Shown here: positions 1-9,419 of the stretch, in pieces
Position numbering within the stretch: position 1 is the first letter of the stretch
How the letters are laid out: each line of letters begins with the position of its first letter
Source: RYN-431 sp036388295
Lineage (GTDB): Bacteria > Planctomycetota > Phycisphaerae > Tepidisphaerales > Tepidisphaeraceae
DNA: 51,628 nt
NCBI GenBank assembly: GCA_036388295.1
Contig: DASVSC010000087.1
Location: 1-51,628 of the forward strand
Direction: 5' to 3'
Made by a program: the position numbers and the translations under genes
The notes under the pieces: generated by a model
Seen by the model: the letters and a program-made list of their open reading frames with translations, nothing else
Database searches by the model: none
Told to the model about the DNA's origin: nothing

Positions 1-54
1 GGCTCCGCCCGGCTCTGCGTGTTCGAAGAGAAGCCGGGCAGAGCCCGGCGGCTC
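1..54. repeat. imperfect inverted repeat at window edge
   Basis: A GC-rich segment folds on itself: positions 33-39 and 43-49 form a perfect 7-bp stem, and the first 18 bases are a rough inverse of 38-54. It lies upstream of deoC. It resembles the other intergenic palindromes of this window more than a terminator, because no T run follows. The gene to its left is outside the window. Nothing else is seen up to base 149. Confidence 0.35.
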
Positions 55-149
55 TCTCGGACGCGCGACGTCCGTTACCGACCCATGCTTCCCCAGCAAT
101 GAGTCCTTTTCATTCGACGCCGCAGGACCGGATGCGGTAAAACAGACGC

Positions 150-887
150 ATGTCGCCCGCCGAACTCGCCGCTGTAATCGACCACACGATTCTCAAACCC
201 GAAGCCACGGCCCGCGACGTCGACAAGATCCTGAGCGAAGCCCGCGAATACAAGTTCGCCAGCGTCTGCATCAGTCCGCCGTTCGTTCGGCAGGCCGCCG
301 CGGCGCTGGCCGGCAGTGGTGTGAAAACGTGCACGGTCATCGGCTTTCCCAACGGCACGCACACGCCGACCGTGAAGGCCATCGAAGCCACCAGCACGGT
401 CAAGCACGGGGCCGACGAGATCGACGTCGTCGCCCACCTGCCGAACCTGCTAGACCTGAACTTCGAGTTGGCCCGCGACGAATTGATGGAAGTCGTCCGT
501 GCCGCCCGCGCCGTGCGCAGCGACATCGTGATCAAGGTGATCGTCGAGAGCGCGGCCCTCGTGGGGATCAACAAGGATCGGGCCGAGGAGACGATCGCCC
601 TCGCCTGCCGGGCCGTGCGCGAGAGTGGCTGCGACTTCATCAAGACCAGCACCGGCTTCCACCCGGCCGGCGGGGCGGCGCTCGACGTCGTCGGCTGGAT
701 GAAAAAGCACGGCACGGCGGGCGGCGGCGGCATCAAAGTCAAAGCCAGCGGCGGCATCCGCGACTACGCGACGGCGATGAAGATGATCGAAGCCGGGGCC
801 GACCGACTGGGCGTCAGTGCGTCGGTGGCCATCGTCAACGAAGCCAAAACCGGCGTGGCCAACGTTCAAGCGGCCAGCGGGTATTAA
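150..887 (+). CDS. deoC: deoxyribose-phosphate aldolase
   Basis: DeoC cleaves 2-deoxyribose-5-phosphate to glyceraldehyde-3-phosphate and acetaldehyde in the cytoplasm, the last step of deoxynucleoside salvage. The protein has 245 residues, normal for the family, and is a single TIM barrel. The Schiff-base lysine is visible in FIKTSTGF (K165), the second active-site lysine in KVKASGGIR (K198), and the proton-relay aspartate in GADEIDVV (D92). The start is the ATG at 150, just before the conserved N-terminal IDHTILKP motif. A glycine-rich insert (about 189-194) before K198 is slightly longer than usual. No nucleoside phosphorylase or deoB lies next to it, so it appears to be a lone salvage gene. 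Confidence 0.96.
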   Translation: MSPAELAAVIDHTILKPEATARDVDKILSEAREYKFASVCISPPFVRQAAAALAGSGVKTCTVIGFPNGTHTPTVKAIEATSTVKHGADEIDVVAHLPNLLDLNFELARDELMEVVRAARAVRSDIVIKVIVESAALVGINKDRAEETIALACRAVRESGCDFIKTSTGFHPAGGAALDVVGWMKKHGTAGGGGIKVKASGGIRDYATAMKMIEAGADRLGVSASVAIVNEAKTGVANVQAASGY

Positions 888-1011
888 GAGGACGCCATTA
901 ACGTCCCTGGCCCGCCATGACCGGAAGTCGCAGGCGCAAGGGCGACCTACGGAAGACTCGGCTGGCCGGAAGCGGCTGACGTTCGGATCACGCGTGACAG
1001 GACAAACATCT

Positions 1012-3423
1012 ATGGACCTGTTAACCCTCAGCACAACACCGACGCCCTCACGCCAAGCCGACGCTTCTGCGGCATCTTTTGGCCCGACCGCACAAGGGGG
1101 CCGGACGGCCCTTCACGGGCTCGCCGTTGTCTTGGCGATGGTCGTCGCCACCGGCCCCGCGCCCGCCGCCGCGCCGACGCCGTTCGTCGCGCCGGACGCC
1201 GCCGCGATCGCCGACTCGATCGACAAAGGAAAAGCCTACCTCTACAGCATCCAAAATCCCGACGGCACCTGGGAAGACGAAGCCAAGCCGCCGGACATGC
1301 CCAAGGACAACAAAGACGGCAAAGCCACCGCCGACGAATCGCAGTGGGGCGGGCGCACCGCGCTGGCGGTATACACGATGCTGACGCTCGGCGATCGGGC
1401 GACGGACGAGAAGCTGAAAAAGGCCATCGCCTTCCTGCACACCTCGCCCGACATCACCAGCACGTACGGCCTGGCCCTGAAGTGCCACGTCTGGTCGAGC
1501 CTGCCGCAGACGGCGGAGGTGAAAAAGTCGCTGCGGCGCGACGCCTCGATGCTCGTGTCCTACCGGAAAGTCACCGGCCAGAATTACACCGTCTGGGACT
1601 ACACCGGCCCGGACGCGATCCGTGCGAAAAACTACAGCCTGATGAGCCTTCAGACCGCCGGCTGGGGCCTGGCCGCGGCGGCGGACGCCGACTACGAAGT
1701 CGCGCCCGACGTGTGGAAAGGCATCGAACGCACGCTGCTGGCGTCGCAGACGGCCGAGGGCGGCTGGTACTACCACTTTGCGGCCGACGAACCGAAGTCG
1801 ACGTTCGCCAAGCCGCTGAGCATGTACGCCACGGCCGGCAACGGGGCGGTGCTGCAGATCGCCCAGGACTTCACCCGCACGGACAGCGGCGCGCGCGGGA
1901 ACGTGTCCACCCCGGCGATGGAGAAAGTCGCCGCCTGGATGGCCAAGAACTTCGACCCGCCCGATACCGGCGCGGGCGGGTACAGCGAGAACATGAACCG
2001 CCGTCTGTACGGCATCGAATTGTTCTCGCTGGCGACCGGCCTCCGCCGCTTCGGCGAGCACGACTGGTACGCCAAGGGGAGCGAGTTCTTCGTCCGGCAG
2101 CAGGCGAAGAAGGCCGGCAGTTGGGGCGTGACCAGCCGCGCCGGCACCGACTACCGCCTGATCGACACCTGCTGGGCCCTGCTCTATCTGCAGCAGGGCC
2201 GCGTGCCGGTGGCGCTGGCGAAGCTGGATTATTCCGCCGCGTCAGAGAACCCCAAGCAGGCGACCTGGAACCAGCGCCCGCGCGACGCCGCGAACTTAGT
2301 CCGCTGGATCGGCCGCGCGACCGAACGCGAGCTGCGCTGGCAGATCGTCACGCCCACCGACTCGCTCGACGCCCTGCTCGAAGCGCCCGTGCTCTACCTG
2401 GCCGGCGGCGACGCGCTGACGCTCAAGGCCGACGCCAAGGCGAAGCTGAAGGCGTACGTCGAACACGGCGGCCTGATCCTGGCCGTCGCCGACGGCGGCG
2501 TGCCGGCCTTTTCCAAGAGCGTCGAACGCCTGGCCCTGGAACTGTTCCCCGGCAACGAATGGCGCGACCTCAACGACGCGCACCCCATCTTCGCGAACCA
2601 GATGTACAAGCGCAACGCGTTCAAGTCGCGCCCGCTCGTGCGCGCGATCAGCAACGGCGTGCGCGAACTGTTCGTGCTGATCCCCGCCGGCGACCCGGCG
2701 AAAACCTGGCAAGTCCGCGGCGGCCGAACCACGCCCGACGCCTGGCAGCTGGCCGCAAACGTGGTCAGCTACGCGGTCGATAAATCCCGCTACTTCGCCC
2801 GCGGCACCACCTGGCTGACGCCGCCCTCCGTCGTCACGCCGAAAAACAAAATGACGATCGGCCGACTGAAATACGCCGGCCCCTGGGACCCGGAGCCGGC
2901 CGCCTGGCCGCAGTTCACCCGCCACGCGCTGGCCCGCGACTGGGCCGTCACGGTCCGGCCGATTGAGGCCGGCAAAGCCATCGACGGCGTCGACGTCCTG
3001 CACGTCACCGGCACAACAGCCTTCACCTTCGACGAGCCCACGCGCACGGCCCTGAAAACGTACCTCGACGCCGGTGGCCGCGTGATCTTCGAAGCCGCAG
3101 GCGGCAGCGCCGCCTTCGCGGCCAGCGCGCAGGCGGAACTCACCCGCTGGTACGGCGCGGACGCGGTCGTTTCGTTACCGCCGACGCACAAACTCTACGG
3201 CGAGAAGCTGGCCGTTTCGTTCCGCGGCTTCAACCTAGCGTCGATCGAAAACCCGACGCAGCCGCAGTTCCGCGCGGTCGAAAAAGACGGCCGGGTGGTC
3301 GCGCTGCTCAGCCGCGAAGACCTGTCCGCCGGCCTGCTCGGCGTCCCGACCGACGGCATCACCGGCTATTCGCCAGAGTCGGCCCGGGCGGTGCTGCTGC
3401 GGGTGATGACGAAGTGGAAGTGA
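1012..3423 (+). CDS. toroid (prenyltransferase/squalene-oxidase-like) plus DUF4159 protein
   Basis: A protein of 803 residues. Residues 34-54 are hydrophobic and end in an Ala-Pro-rich stretch, consistent with an export signal or membrane anchor after an unusually long polar N-terminus. Residues about 65-430 show alpha-toroid repeats with GTW, GGWYYH and GAGGYS motifs like prenyltransferase/squalene-cyclase folds. Residues about 440-803 look like DUF4159, with two Rossmann-like halves (YLAGGD...GGLILAVADGG and LHVTGTT...GGRVIFEAAGG). This fusion is familiar in planctomycetes, but its substrate is unknown. No catalytic DxDD of squalene cyclases was recognised, so enzymatic cyclisation should not be assumed. 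I chose the ATG at 1012. The frame is open further upstream into deoC, but that stretch looks non-coding. It is probably exported. Confidence 0.85.
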   Translation: MDLLTLSTTPTPSRQADASAASFGPTAQGGRTALHGLAVVLAMVVATGPAPAAAPTPFVAPDAAAIADSIDKGKAYLYSIQNPDGTWEDEAKPPDMPKDNKDGKATADESQWGGRTALAVYTMLTLGDRATDEKLKKAIAFLHTSPDITSTYGLALKCHVWSSLPQTAEVKKSLRRDASMLVSYRKVTGQNYTVWDYTGPDAIRAKNYSLMSLQTAGWGLAAAADADYEVAPDVWKGIERTLLASQTAEGGWYYHFAADEPKSTFAKPLSMYATAGNGAVLQIAQDFTRTDSGARGNVSTPAMEKVAAWMAKNFDPPDTGAGGYSENMNRRLYGIELFSLATGLRRFGEHDWYAKGSEFFVRQQAKKAGSWGVTSRAGTDYRLIDTCWALLYLQQGRVPVALAKLDYSAASENPKQATWNQRPRDAANLVRWIGRATERELRWQIVTPTDSLDALLEAPVLYLAGGDALTLKADAKAKLKAYVEHGGLILAVADGGVPAFSKSVERLALELFPGNEWRDLNDAHPIFANQMYKRNAFKSRPLVRAISNGVRELFVLIPAGDPAKTWQVRGGRTTPDAWQLAANVVSYAVDKSRYFARGTTWLTPPSVVTPKNKMTIGRLKYAGPWDPEPAAWPQFTRHALARDWAVTVRPIEAGKAIDGVDVLHVTGTTAFTFDEPTRTALKTYLDAGGRVIFEAAGGSAAFAASAQAELTRWYGADAVVSLPPTHKLYGEKLAVSFRGFNLASIENPTQPQFRAVEKDGRVVALLSREDLSAGLLGVPTDGITGYSPESARAVLLRVMTKWK

Positions 3424-3428
3424 GTCTG

Positions 3429-3573
3429 GTTCCCTCTCCCGGTATGGCCGGGAGAGGGTCAGGGTGAGGGCCGGCGACGAAAGATTTGACCAAAGCGAAC
3501 ACCGGCCGACGTTCGAACCTGCCCGGTCAAAGCCCTCACCCTACCCTCTCCCGGCCATACCGGGAGAGGGAAC
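3429..3573. repeat. paired inverted repeat, CCCTCTCCCGG type
   Basis: Two arms of about 42 bp (3429-3471 and 3532-3573) are near-perfect inverted copies. Each arm also contains its own small palindrome around CCGGTATGGCCGG. The element fills the gap between the convergent DUF4159 and glgB genes. Similar CCCTCACCC...CCCTCTCCC elements are scattered in many bacterial genomes. It could act as a bidirectional terminator, although no T run is present. Confidence 0.8.
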
Positions 3574-3603
3574 AATCGACAGCGCTTTGCAGGGCGTATT
3601 GAC

Positions 3604-5649
3604 TTACTCCACGGGCGCCAGCACCTGCACGCTCCGCGCCGGCACGTACACCTGAACGCTCTGCTCGCGGCCGGCGTAGGAGCCTTTTGTGATGGGGTAC
3701 GTCTGCTCTTCCACGCACAAACCGGGGCCTTCGTAGCGTTCGCAGTCGCTGTTGAGGATCACCTTGTAATCCTTCGGGTCCGGCACGGGAATGCGCCAGT
3801 CGCTGAAGCTTTGCGTCGGGTGAAAATTGAACACGAACACCAGCGGGCCGCGGCGGTAGACGAGGGTTTTGTCGGATTCATGCACCCACAGCTGTTCGAT
3901 CAGCTTGTCTTCCATCAGGCCGTACGGCGGGTCGAGCTTCTGCATCGCGCGGTCGAACTCGGCTAAACCTTTGTAGCGCAAATATTCGGTTTCCATCAAA
4001 CTCCACTGGCGGCGGCAGTAGTGGTAGCTGTAGCCATTGCCTTCGCGGGGGAAGTCGACCCATTCGGGGTGGCCGAACTCATTGCCCATGAAGTTCAGGT
4101 ACGCTTCGCCCGCCAGGCTGAAGGTGAGCAGGCGGATCATCTTGTGCAGCGCGATGCCGCGGTCGATGACCAGGCTCTGCTTGTCTTTCGACATCGACCA
4201 GTACATTTCCTGGTCCATCAGCTGGAACGCCAGCGTCTTGTCGCCGACGAGGGCCTGGTCGTGGCTTTCGACGTAGCCGACGTGTTTTTCGCTCCAGCGG
4301 CGGTTGAGCATCGTGCTGTAAATCTGGTTCAGCTCCCACTGCTCGTCGCTCTTTTCCTTGAGCAGTTTGATCCAGTAATCCGGCACGCCCATGGCCAAAC
4401 GGTAATCAAAGCCGAGGCCGCCCTCGGCGACGGGCCGCGCGATGCCGGCCATGCCGCTGACGTCTTCGGCGATCGTCGTCACGTCCGCTCGCGTCTGGTG
4501 GATCATTTCGCTCGCCAACTGCAAATACGTGAGGGCGTCGGGGTCGACGTTGGGGCCGAAGTAGTCGTCGTAGCTGCTGAAGCCCGAGCCCATGCCGTGG
4601 TCGAAGTACATCATGCTCGTGACGCCGTCGAAGCGGTAGCCGTCGAACTTGAACTCTTCGATCCAGTACCGGCAGTTGCTCAGCAGGAACCGCTGCACTT
4701 CGTACTTGCTGTAGTCGAAGCACATGCTGTCCCACTGCTGGTGCTGCCCCTTGGGGCCGCTGTGGAAGTATTGGTAGTCGGTTCCGTCGAACAGGTTCAG
4801 GCCTTCCTGCGTGTTTTTGACGGCGTGAGAATGGACCAGGTCCATGATGACCCGCAGGCCGTAGCCGTGGGCGGTGTCGATGAGGAACTTCAGATCGTCC
4901 GGCGTGCCGAAACGGCTGCTGGGGGCGAAAAAATTGCTGACGTGATAGCCGAAGCTGCCGTAGTACGGGTGCTCCTGAATGGCCATCAACTGGATCGTGT
5001 TGTAGCCCGCCTTCACGATGCGCGGCAGCGTCTTTTCCGCGTACTCACGGTACGACCCGACGCGCCCTTCTTCTTGGGCCATGCCGACGTGCGATTCGTA
5101 AATCCGCAGCCCGCCCTCCATCGGCGGCGACGGGTTCTTCCACGCGTACGCCTGCGGCGGGTTCCAATACAGGCACGTAAACTGCGGCGTGCCCGGCTCC
5201 TGAATCACGTAGCGCGCGTAAGCGGGAATGCGGTCCATCGTCGACGAATCGGCAAGCACCACGTGCACCTTCACGCGGCCGCCGTGCTTCAGGCGGTCGC
5301 CGTAGTGTTCGTCATCCAGGAAAATCGACCAGATGCCGAACGCATCGCGGCCCATCGGGTCGGCGAAGCGGTCCCAGCCGTTGAACTCGCCGACAAGGCG
5401 CAGCTGCAACGCGCCCGGCGCCCATTCGCGGTACCACACGCCGGGCCGGCCGCGGTGTTCGCCGCGGTTAAAGCCGAAATAATGATGCCCTTGCGACACT
5501 TGCCCGAGCAGGCCGCCCGTCGGTTCGAACTGGCGCAGCGCGTCCTGGTATCGGCCGTAGCGTGCCCGCAGGGACGGGGCGTGCGGTTGCAGCCAGGGGT
5601 CGTGGTCGATCAGTCCGGTGCCGTCCGTGCGCGGGAGTGTCGTAGCCAT
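3604..5649 (-). CDS. glgB: 1,4-alpha-glucan (glycogen) branching enzyme, eukaryote-like
   Basis: This enzyme creates alpha-1,6 branches in glycogen. The protein has 681 residues: an N-terminal CBM48-like domain (about 65-155), a GH13 catalytic barrel and a C-terminal beta domain. Catalytic residues are visible: nucleophile D341 in GYRFDGV, acid/base E395 in AEDVSG, and the transition-state stabiliser D464 in VESHDQ. The wording of the motifs (YESHVGMAQEEGRVGSY, GYRFDGVTSMMYFDHG) is that of the eukaryotic/GBE1 type (GH13_8), not of the usual E. coli-type GlgB. I chose the ATG at 5649. An in-frame ATG at 5700 exists, but the extra 17 residues look unconserved. It is divergent from hisA. No other glycogen gene is in the window. 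Confidence 0.95.
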   Translation of the reverse strand: MATTLPRTDGTGLIDHDPWLQPHAPSLRARYGRYQDALRQFEPTGGLLGQVSQGHHYFGFNRGEHRGRPGVWYREWAPGALQLRLVGEFNGWDRFADPMGRDAFGIWSIFLDDEHYGDRLKHGGRVKVHVVLADSSTMDRIPAYARYVIQEPGTPQFTCLYWNPPQAYAWKNPSPPMEGGLRIYESHVGMAQEEGRVGSYREYAEKTLPRIVKAGYNTIQLMAIQEHPYYGSFGYHVSNFFAPSSRFGTPDDLKFLIDTAHGYGLRVIMDLVHSHAVKNTQEGLNLFDGTDYQYFHSGPKGQHQQWDSMCFDYSKYEVQRFLLSNCRYWIEEFKFDGYRFDGVTSMMYFDHGMGSGFSSYDDYFGPNVDPDALTYLQLASEMIHQTRADVTTIAEDVSGMAGIARPVAEGGLGFDYRLAMGVPDYWIKLLKEKSDEQWELNQIYSTMLNRRWSEKHVGYVESHDQALVGDKTLAFQLMDQEMYWSMSKDKQSLVIDRGIALHKMIRLLTFSLAGEAYLNFMGNEFGHPEWVDFPREGNGYSYHYCRRQWSLMETEYLRYKGLAEFDRAMQKLDPPYGLMEDKLIEQLWVHESDKTLVYRRGPLVFVFNFHPTQSFSDWRIPVPDPKDYKVILNSDCERYEGPGLCVEEQTYPITKGSYAGREQSVQVYVPARSVQVLAPVE

Positions 5650-5725
5650 CGTCGTATCGTACCCGCGGCGCGGGCCGCGCACACTTTCCATCGACGTCAT
5701 CTGCCGTGTTCGCTACAACGGCGGC

Positions 5726-6463
5726 ATGAGCTTCACCGTCATGCCCTCCATCGACCTGCGCGGCGGCCGGGTCGTGCGCCTGCAGCAGGGCGATTACGCC
5801 CGCCAGATCGATTACCCCGTCGACCCGATCGAAACCGCCGCGCGCTACCACGCCGCCGGGGCCGAATGGCTGCACGTGGTGGATCTGGACGGGGCCAAAG
5901 ACGGCCGCGTGGCACAAGCGGATTTGATCGCGCGAATCGTCGCGGAAACGCCGCTGAAGGTGCAGGCGGGGGGCGGCGTGCGCGGGACGGACGACGTCGA
6001 CCGCCTGCTGGCCGCCGGCGTGCGGCGCGTGGTCGTCGGCACGAAAGCGATTGAAGACTGGCCCTGGTTTGAAGCGCTGGCGATGAACCCGAATTACGCC
6101 GGCAAGCTGACCTTGGCGATCGACGCCAAGAACGGCCAGATCGCCACGCGCGGCTGGACGGAAACCAGTGCGCTCGCCGCGGTCGATATCGCCCGCCGCG
6201 TCAGCGACTGGCCGCTGGCGGGCCTGCTCTACACCGACGTGGCCAAGGACGGCATGCTGCAGGGGCCGAACCTCACACACACACGCACGCTGGCGGAAGC
6301 GGGAAAAGTGCCGGTGATCGCCAGTGGCGGCGTCGGGACAATCGAACACATCCGCCAGTTGCTGGCGTTGCCGGTCTGGGGCGTGATCGTGGGGCGGTCG
6401 CTTTACGAAGGCACCTTGGATTTACATGAGGCGATCACACTGGCGGCGGCGAAAGCAGATTGA
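5726..6463 (+). CDS. hisA: phosphoribosylformimino-5-aminoimidazole carboxamide ribotide isomerase
   Basis: HisA isomerises ProFAR to PRFAR in histidine synthesis. The protein has 245 residues and is a (beta/alpha)8 barrel with two half-barrel phosphate sites (GGGVR at 82-86 and ASGGVG near the C-terminus). Catalytic Asp10 (MPSIDLRGG) and Asp133 (AIDAKNGQIATRGW) are present, as is YTDVAKDGM. The start is the ATG at 5726. The same frame is open upstream to 5618, but that part overlaps the glgB start antisense and is not HisA-like. The gene stands alone, with no other his genes. Its TGA stop (6461-6463) lies inside the left arm of an inverted repeat. Confidence 0.96.
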   Translation: MSFTVMPSIDLRGGRVVRLQQGDYARQIDYPVDPIETAARYHAAGAEWLHVVDLDGAKDGRVAQADLIARIVAETPLKVQAGGGVRGTDDVDRLLAAGVRRVVVGTKAIEDWPWFEALAMNPNYAGKLTLAIDAKNGQIATRGWTETSALAAVDIARRVSDWPLAGLLYTDVAKDGMLQGPNLTHTRTLAEAGKVPVIASGGVGTIEHIRQLLALPVWGVIVGRSLYEGTLDLHEAITLAAAKAD

Positions 6464-6588
6464 CCGCCAAGACGCCAAGGACGCCAAGAAGAGGCATAAA
6501 TTAGGAGCGAACGGCATCAAATGCTCAGTTCCGCCGTTGTCTTATTTACTTCTCTTCCTCTTGGCGTTCTTGGCGTCTTGGCGGTCAA
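6460..6588. repeat. paired inverted repeat, ACCGCCAAGACGCCAAG type
   Basis: The left arm (6460-6494) and right arm (6557-6588) are inverse copies built of repeated CGCCAAG units, separated by about 60 bp of lower-GC DNA. The element covers the gap between the convergent hisA and GT39 genes, and its left arm contains the hisA stop codon. It is of the same general kind as 11112-11261 but has a different sequence. Confidence 0.85.
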
Positions 6589-6597
6589 ATCTCTTCC

Positions 6598-8403
6598 TCA
6601 CGGTCTTCGCACGAACGCGAACCACTTCACGGCCCCTTCGTTCGCGGTCGCCAGCAGTTGCCATTCCGGGCCGAACGCCGGCGAGGCATCGCGTGTGCCT
6701 TGACGCGTGATCAGCACGATCGGCCGGTCGATCGGCACCAGTTTCGCGGGGTCGTCGGGACGCAGCACCGTGTGATTCAAGTACAGCGGGATCTGCTCGT
6801 CCGCCCGCCCGCGCGGCAGCCAGTCGTAGACCGCCGCCCCCGGCGCCTCGGCCCGAATGGTGTCGGCGATCGGTTTGAGCGGACTGCGGCCCTGCACCGA
6901 ATCGCGGTAGCCGTAGTTGTACGACGTCAATAGGCCGAGCATTAGCAGGAAGGTCGCCACCGGCAGGGCCGTCGCATGTCGACGTAACGCGATGGCCGTC
7001 AGCCCGACGAACGCCAGCAGCGCCGCCCCGCCCCATGCCGCCAACGACATCGAATACCACGTCCCGCCGTCCACGCGTTCGGCTTGCACGCCGTGGACCA
7101 GCAGCGTCACCGCCGCGCCGACCAAAGTCACCGAATGCACGACCAGCACGGCCCAATCCGCGCGCGTCCGGTTCGTCCGCCAGCTGCGCACCCACGTCAC
7201 GACGCCGTAGCCGCAGATGATGGCCGCGGGGACGATCATCGGCAGCATGTACCGCTCCTTGCGGTCACGGAACCAGACCATCACCAGCAACGGCGCGACC
7301 GAAAACACGAACGGCAGCCACGCCGCCCGTTCCCGCCGGCGTTGCCACAAAGCCCACAAGCCGACGGCCGCGAATGCCAGCCAGGGCGCGGTGAGCGCGC
7401 CGAGCTGCAGGTAGACGAGTGGATTGCTGCGCTCCAGCGCCGTCGCCCCTTCCCGGCCGACTTCGGTCTTCCACGTCGCCGCCACGTTCGGCACCGCCTG
7501 CATCACGTAAATGAACCACGGCAACGCGACTGCGGCGAACAGAAGAAGGCCGACGATACATTTCAGAATCACGCGTGGCGGACGCCGCCTTTCGATAGCC
7601 GACGCAGGCACGCCGAGCGATTCGAATAGCGACGGATCGGGCGATTCGCCCGCACGCGTGCGATTCCTCCGTCCGCCGAACGGCCAATGCAGCACCGCCG
7701 CCATCGCCATCGTCGGCACAATCGTTTCGACCAGCGCCACCGGGCCTTTGCACATGAATGCGAAGCCCGTCGCCAGCGCCCCGCCCGTGGCCGCCAGCCA
7801 CCAGCGGCCGTGCAGCAGCGCGTGAGCAAAACAGATATTCGCCACCGCCACCCAGGCGGCCAGGTGGGCGTCGGTCGTGCTCTGGCGCATGTACTTGAGG
7901 AACAGGTAATTCGTGCAGACGACCATCGCCGTCATCACGCCGCACAAGCCGCCGCCCCAGACGCGAGCGGTTTCGAATGCCGCCAGCGTCAGCACGCACG
8001 CCGCCACCAGCGCCGGCCAGCGCGCTTGCCAGGCCAAGTCGCGGTAGGCCTGTTCGCGGAGCTTCTCGTCGCTTAACTGTGAAACCGTTTCGGGCCGCAT
8101 CGCCGCCGCGGTGACCCACGTCACGAACGGCGGCTTTTTCACGCGCGGCTCGCCCATGAGTTGCGGCAGCAGCTTCGGCCCGCCGTGCCGCATTTCCAAC
8201 GCCGCCTGCACGACCAAGTTCTCATTGCCGCTGGAAAACTGCAGCCAATTCAGCGTCGGCGCGACGGCCGCGAAGAAGGTCGCAGCGATCAGCAATGCCA
8301 GCGCCCACGCGCGGCGCGGCGACACGTCAGTGCTGTTCGGCCCCGCGGCGTTGTTGGCTGGCTCGATCATAGAGGGCGAGCAGTGTGCGGAGGTGACGCG
8401 CAT
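6598..8403 (-). CDS. GT39/ArnT-like membrane glycosyltransferase
   Basis: A protein of 601 residues with about ten or more hydrophobic segments and a first periplasmic loop after the first helix (NENLVVQAALEMRHGG...PRVKKPP), the layout of polyisoprenol-phosphate-sugar glycosyltransferases (PMT/ArnT, GT39, GT-C fold). It would use a lipid-linked sugar to modify lipid A, glycans or proteins on the periplasmic side. The sugar and acceptor cannot be read from sequence. I chose the ATG at 8403 because GAGGAG sits 7 bases upstream. The alternative at 8370 has no ribosome-binding site. Its first 77 bases overlap the end of the GT4 gene, so the two are probably translated together as part of the LPS-type block 6598-10205. 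Confidence 0.85.
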   Translation of the reverse strand: MRVTSAHCSPSMIEPANNAAGPNSTDVSPRRAWALALLIAATFFAAVAPTLNWLQFSSGNENLVVQAALEMRHGGPKLLPQLMGEPRVKKPPFVTWVTAAAMRPETVSQLSDEKLREQAYRDLAWQARWPALVAACVLTLAAFETARVWGGGLCGVMTAMVVCTNYLFLKYMRQSTTDAHLAAWVAVANICFAHALLHGRWWLAATGGALATGFAFMCKGPVALVETIVPTMAMAAVLHWPFGGRRNRTRAGESPDPSLFESLGVPASAIERRRPPRVILKCIVGLLLFAAVALPWFIYVMQAVPNVAATWKTEVGREGATALERSNPLVYLQLGALTAPWLAFAAVGLWALWQRRRERAAWLPFVFSVAPLLVMVWFRDRKERYMLPMIVPAAIICGYGVVTWVRSWRTNRTRADWAVLVVHSVTLVGAAVTLLVHGVQAERVDGGTWYSMSLAAWGGAALLAFVGLTAIALRRHATALPVATFLLMLGLLTSYNYGYRDSVQGRSPLKPIADTIRAEAPGAAVYDWLPRGRADEQIPLYLNHTVLRPDDPAKLVPIDRPIVLITRQGTRDASPAFGPEWQLLATANEGAVKWFAFVRRP

Positions 8404-9409
8404 AACTCAACTCCTCGCGCCGCGCCGAGCACGCCGCGGACATGGCCGGCCGATTCCGCAGCACGGAGTCGATCGCCGCCGCCCAGGCCGCCGGGTCTTC
8501 GCCCGCGACCACTCGGCCGTCGACGCCGTCGCGGATGATTTCGCTCACGCCCGCCTGCTCCGACGCGACCGGCGGCACGCCGCTGAGCATTGCTTCGACG
8601 CCCACCATGCCGAACGGCTCACGCCGTGTCGGGAACAGCAACAGGTCTGCGTCGCGCAGCTGCGTGGCCACGTCGCGCGTCGCGCCGGTGAACGTCACAC
8701 GCCCGGCGACGCCCAGGCCGGCGGCCAGCGCTTTGAACGGTTCGGCGTCATCGCCGCCGACGACGCGCAACGTGGCCGACGGGTGTGCGGCCATCGCGCG
8801 GACGGCGATGTCCAACCCCTTGCGCACAAAGTCCTGGCCGACGAACAGACAGACGGCCGGCTCCTGCGGCGGGCGTGGCGGGATGACGGGGAACTTCGTC
8901 TCGTCCACCGCGTGGTACACCGTCACGAACCGTTCCGGACGGCCGAAGATTGCGACGGCCTCGGCGCGTGTGCGCTCGGACAAACAGATTGTCATCGGCC
9001 CGGTGTCTGACGACAGCAGCTGCCGTTCCGTCGCGACGAACACGCGGCGGCGCACGTTGCCGAGCCGCTGCGCGAACGAGACGGCCTTCCAGTCCACCAC
9101 TTCCAGGCCGGCCTGCGGCTGATAGATGTCGCAGCGTCGCACCGGCAGCATGGAATGCACGACGTCGTCCTCGCCGCCGTCGAGGTGGCGGTCGAGCGAC
9201 CGAAGGAATCGGCCGTACCGGCCCAGGCGCGTCGCGCCGCGGAAATCGAGCGCCACCCGGCGGTCGCGCGGAATCGCGCCTTCAAAAGTGGCCGCGGCGA
9301 TGCGCGCGTCGTGGCCGGCGGCCAGAAGCTGGTGAAACAGCGTGACCGTGTACCCCTCGGCCCCGCCGCGCGAGCTGTCGGCGTGAAGGACGACCAGCAA
9401 CACTTTCAT
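8327..9409 (-). CDS. GT4 family glycosyltransferase, WaaG-like
   Basis: A 360-residue GT-B enzyme with an N-terminal acceptor domain (RGGAEGYTVTLFHQLLAAGH near residues 14-33) and a C-terminal nucleotide-sugar domain with the GT4 E-x7-E motif (E264 in REPFGMVG to E272). The hinge segment FVGQDFVRKGLDIAVRA is typical of WaaG/RfaG, the LPS-core glucosyltransferase. The neighbour upstream is a WaaP-like kinase, which supports a role in the LPS inner core. The actual sugar is not known. It starts 10 bases after the kinase gene ends and its 3' end overlaps the GT39 gene by 77 bases, so it is an operon member. Confidence 0.9.
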   Translation of the reverse strand: MKVLLVVLHADSSRGGAEGYTVTLFHQLLAAGHDARIAAATFEGAIPRDRRVALDFRGATRLGRYGRFLRSLDRHLDGGEDDVVHSMLPVRRCDIYQPQAGLEVVDWKAVSFAQRLGNVRRRVFVATERQLLSSDTGPMTICLSERTRAEAVAIFGRPERFVTVYHAVDETKFPVIPPRPPQEPAVCLFVGQDFVRKGLDIAVRAMAAHPSATLRVVGGDDAEPFKALAAGLGVAGRVTFTGATRDVATQLRDADLLLFPTRREPFGMVGVEAMLSGVPPVASEQAGVSEIIRDGVDGRVVAGEDPAAWAAAIDSVLRNRPAMSAACSARREELSYARHLRTLLALYDRASQQRRGAEQH

Positions 9410-9419
9410 CGCCCCACCT

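Noticed and set aside
4021..6054. A 677-codon plus-strand open frame opposite glgB and running into hisA
   Set aside because: It is antisense to clear glgB motifs, its translation is low-complexity, and it is a common shadow of GC-rich codons.
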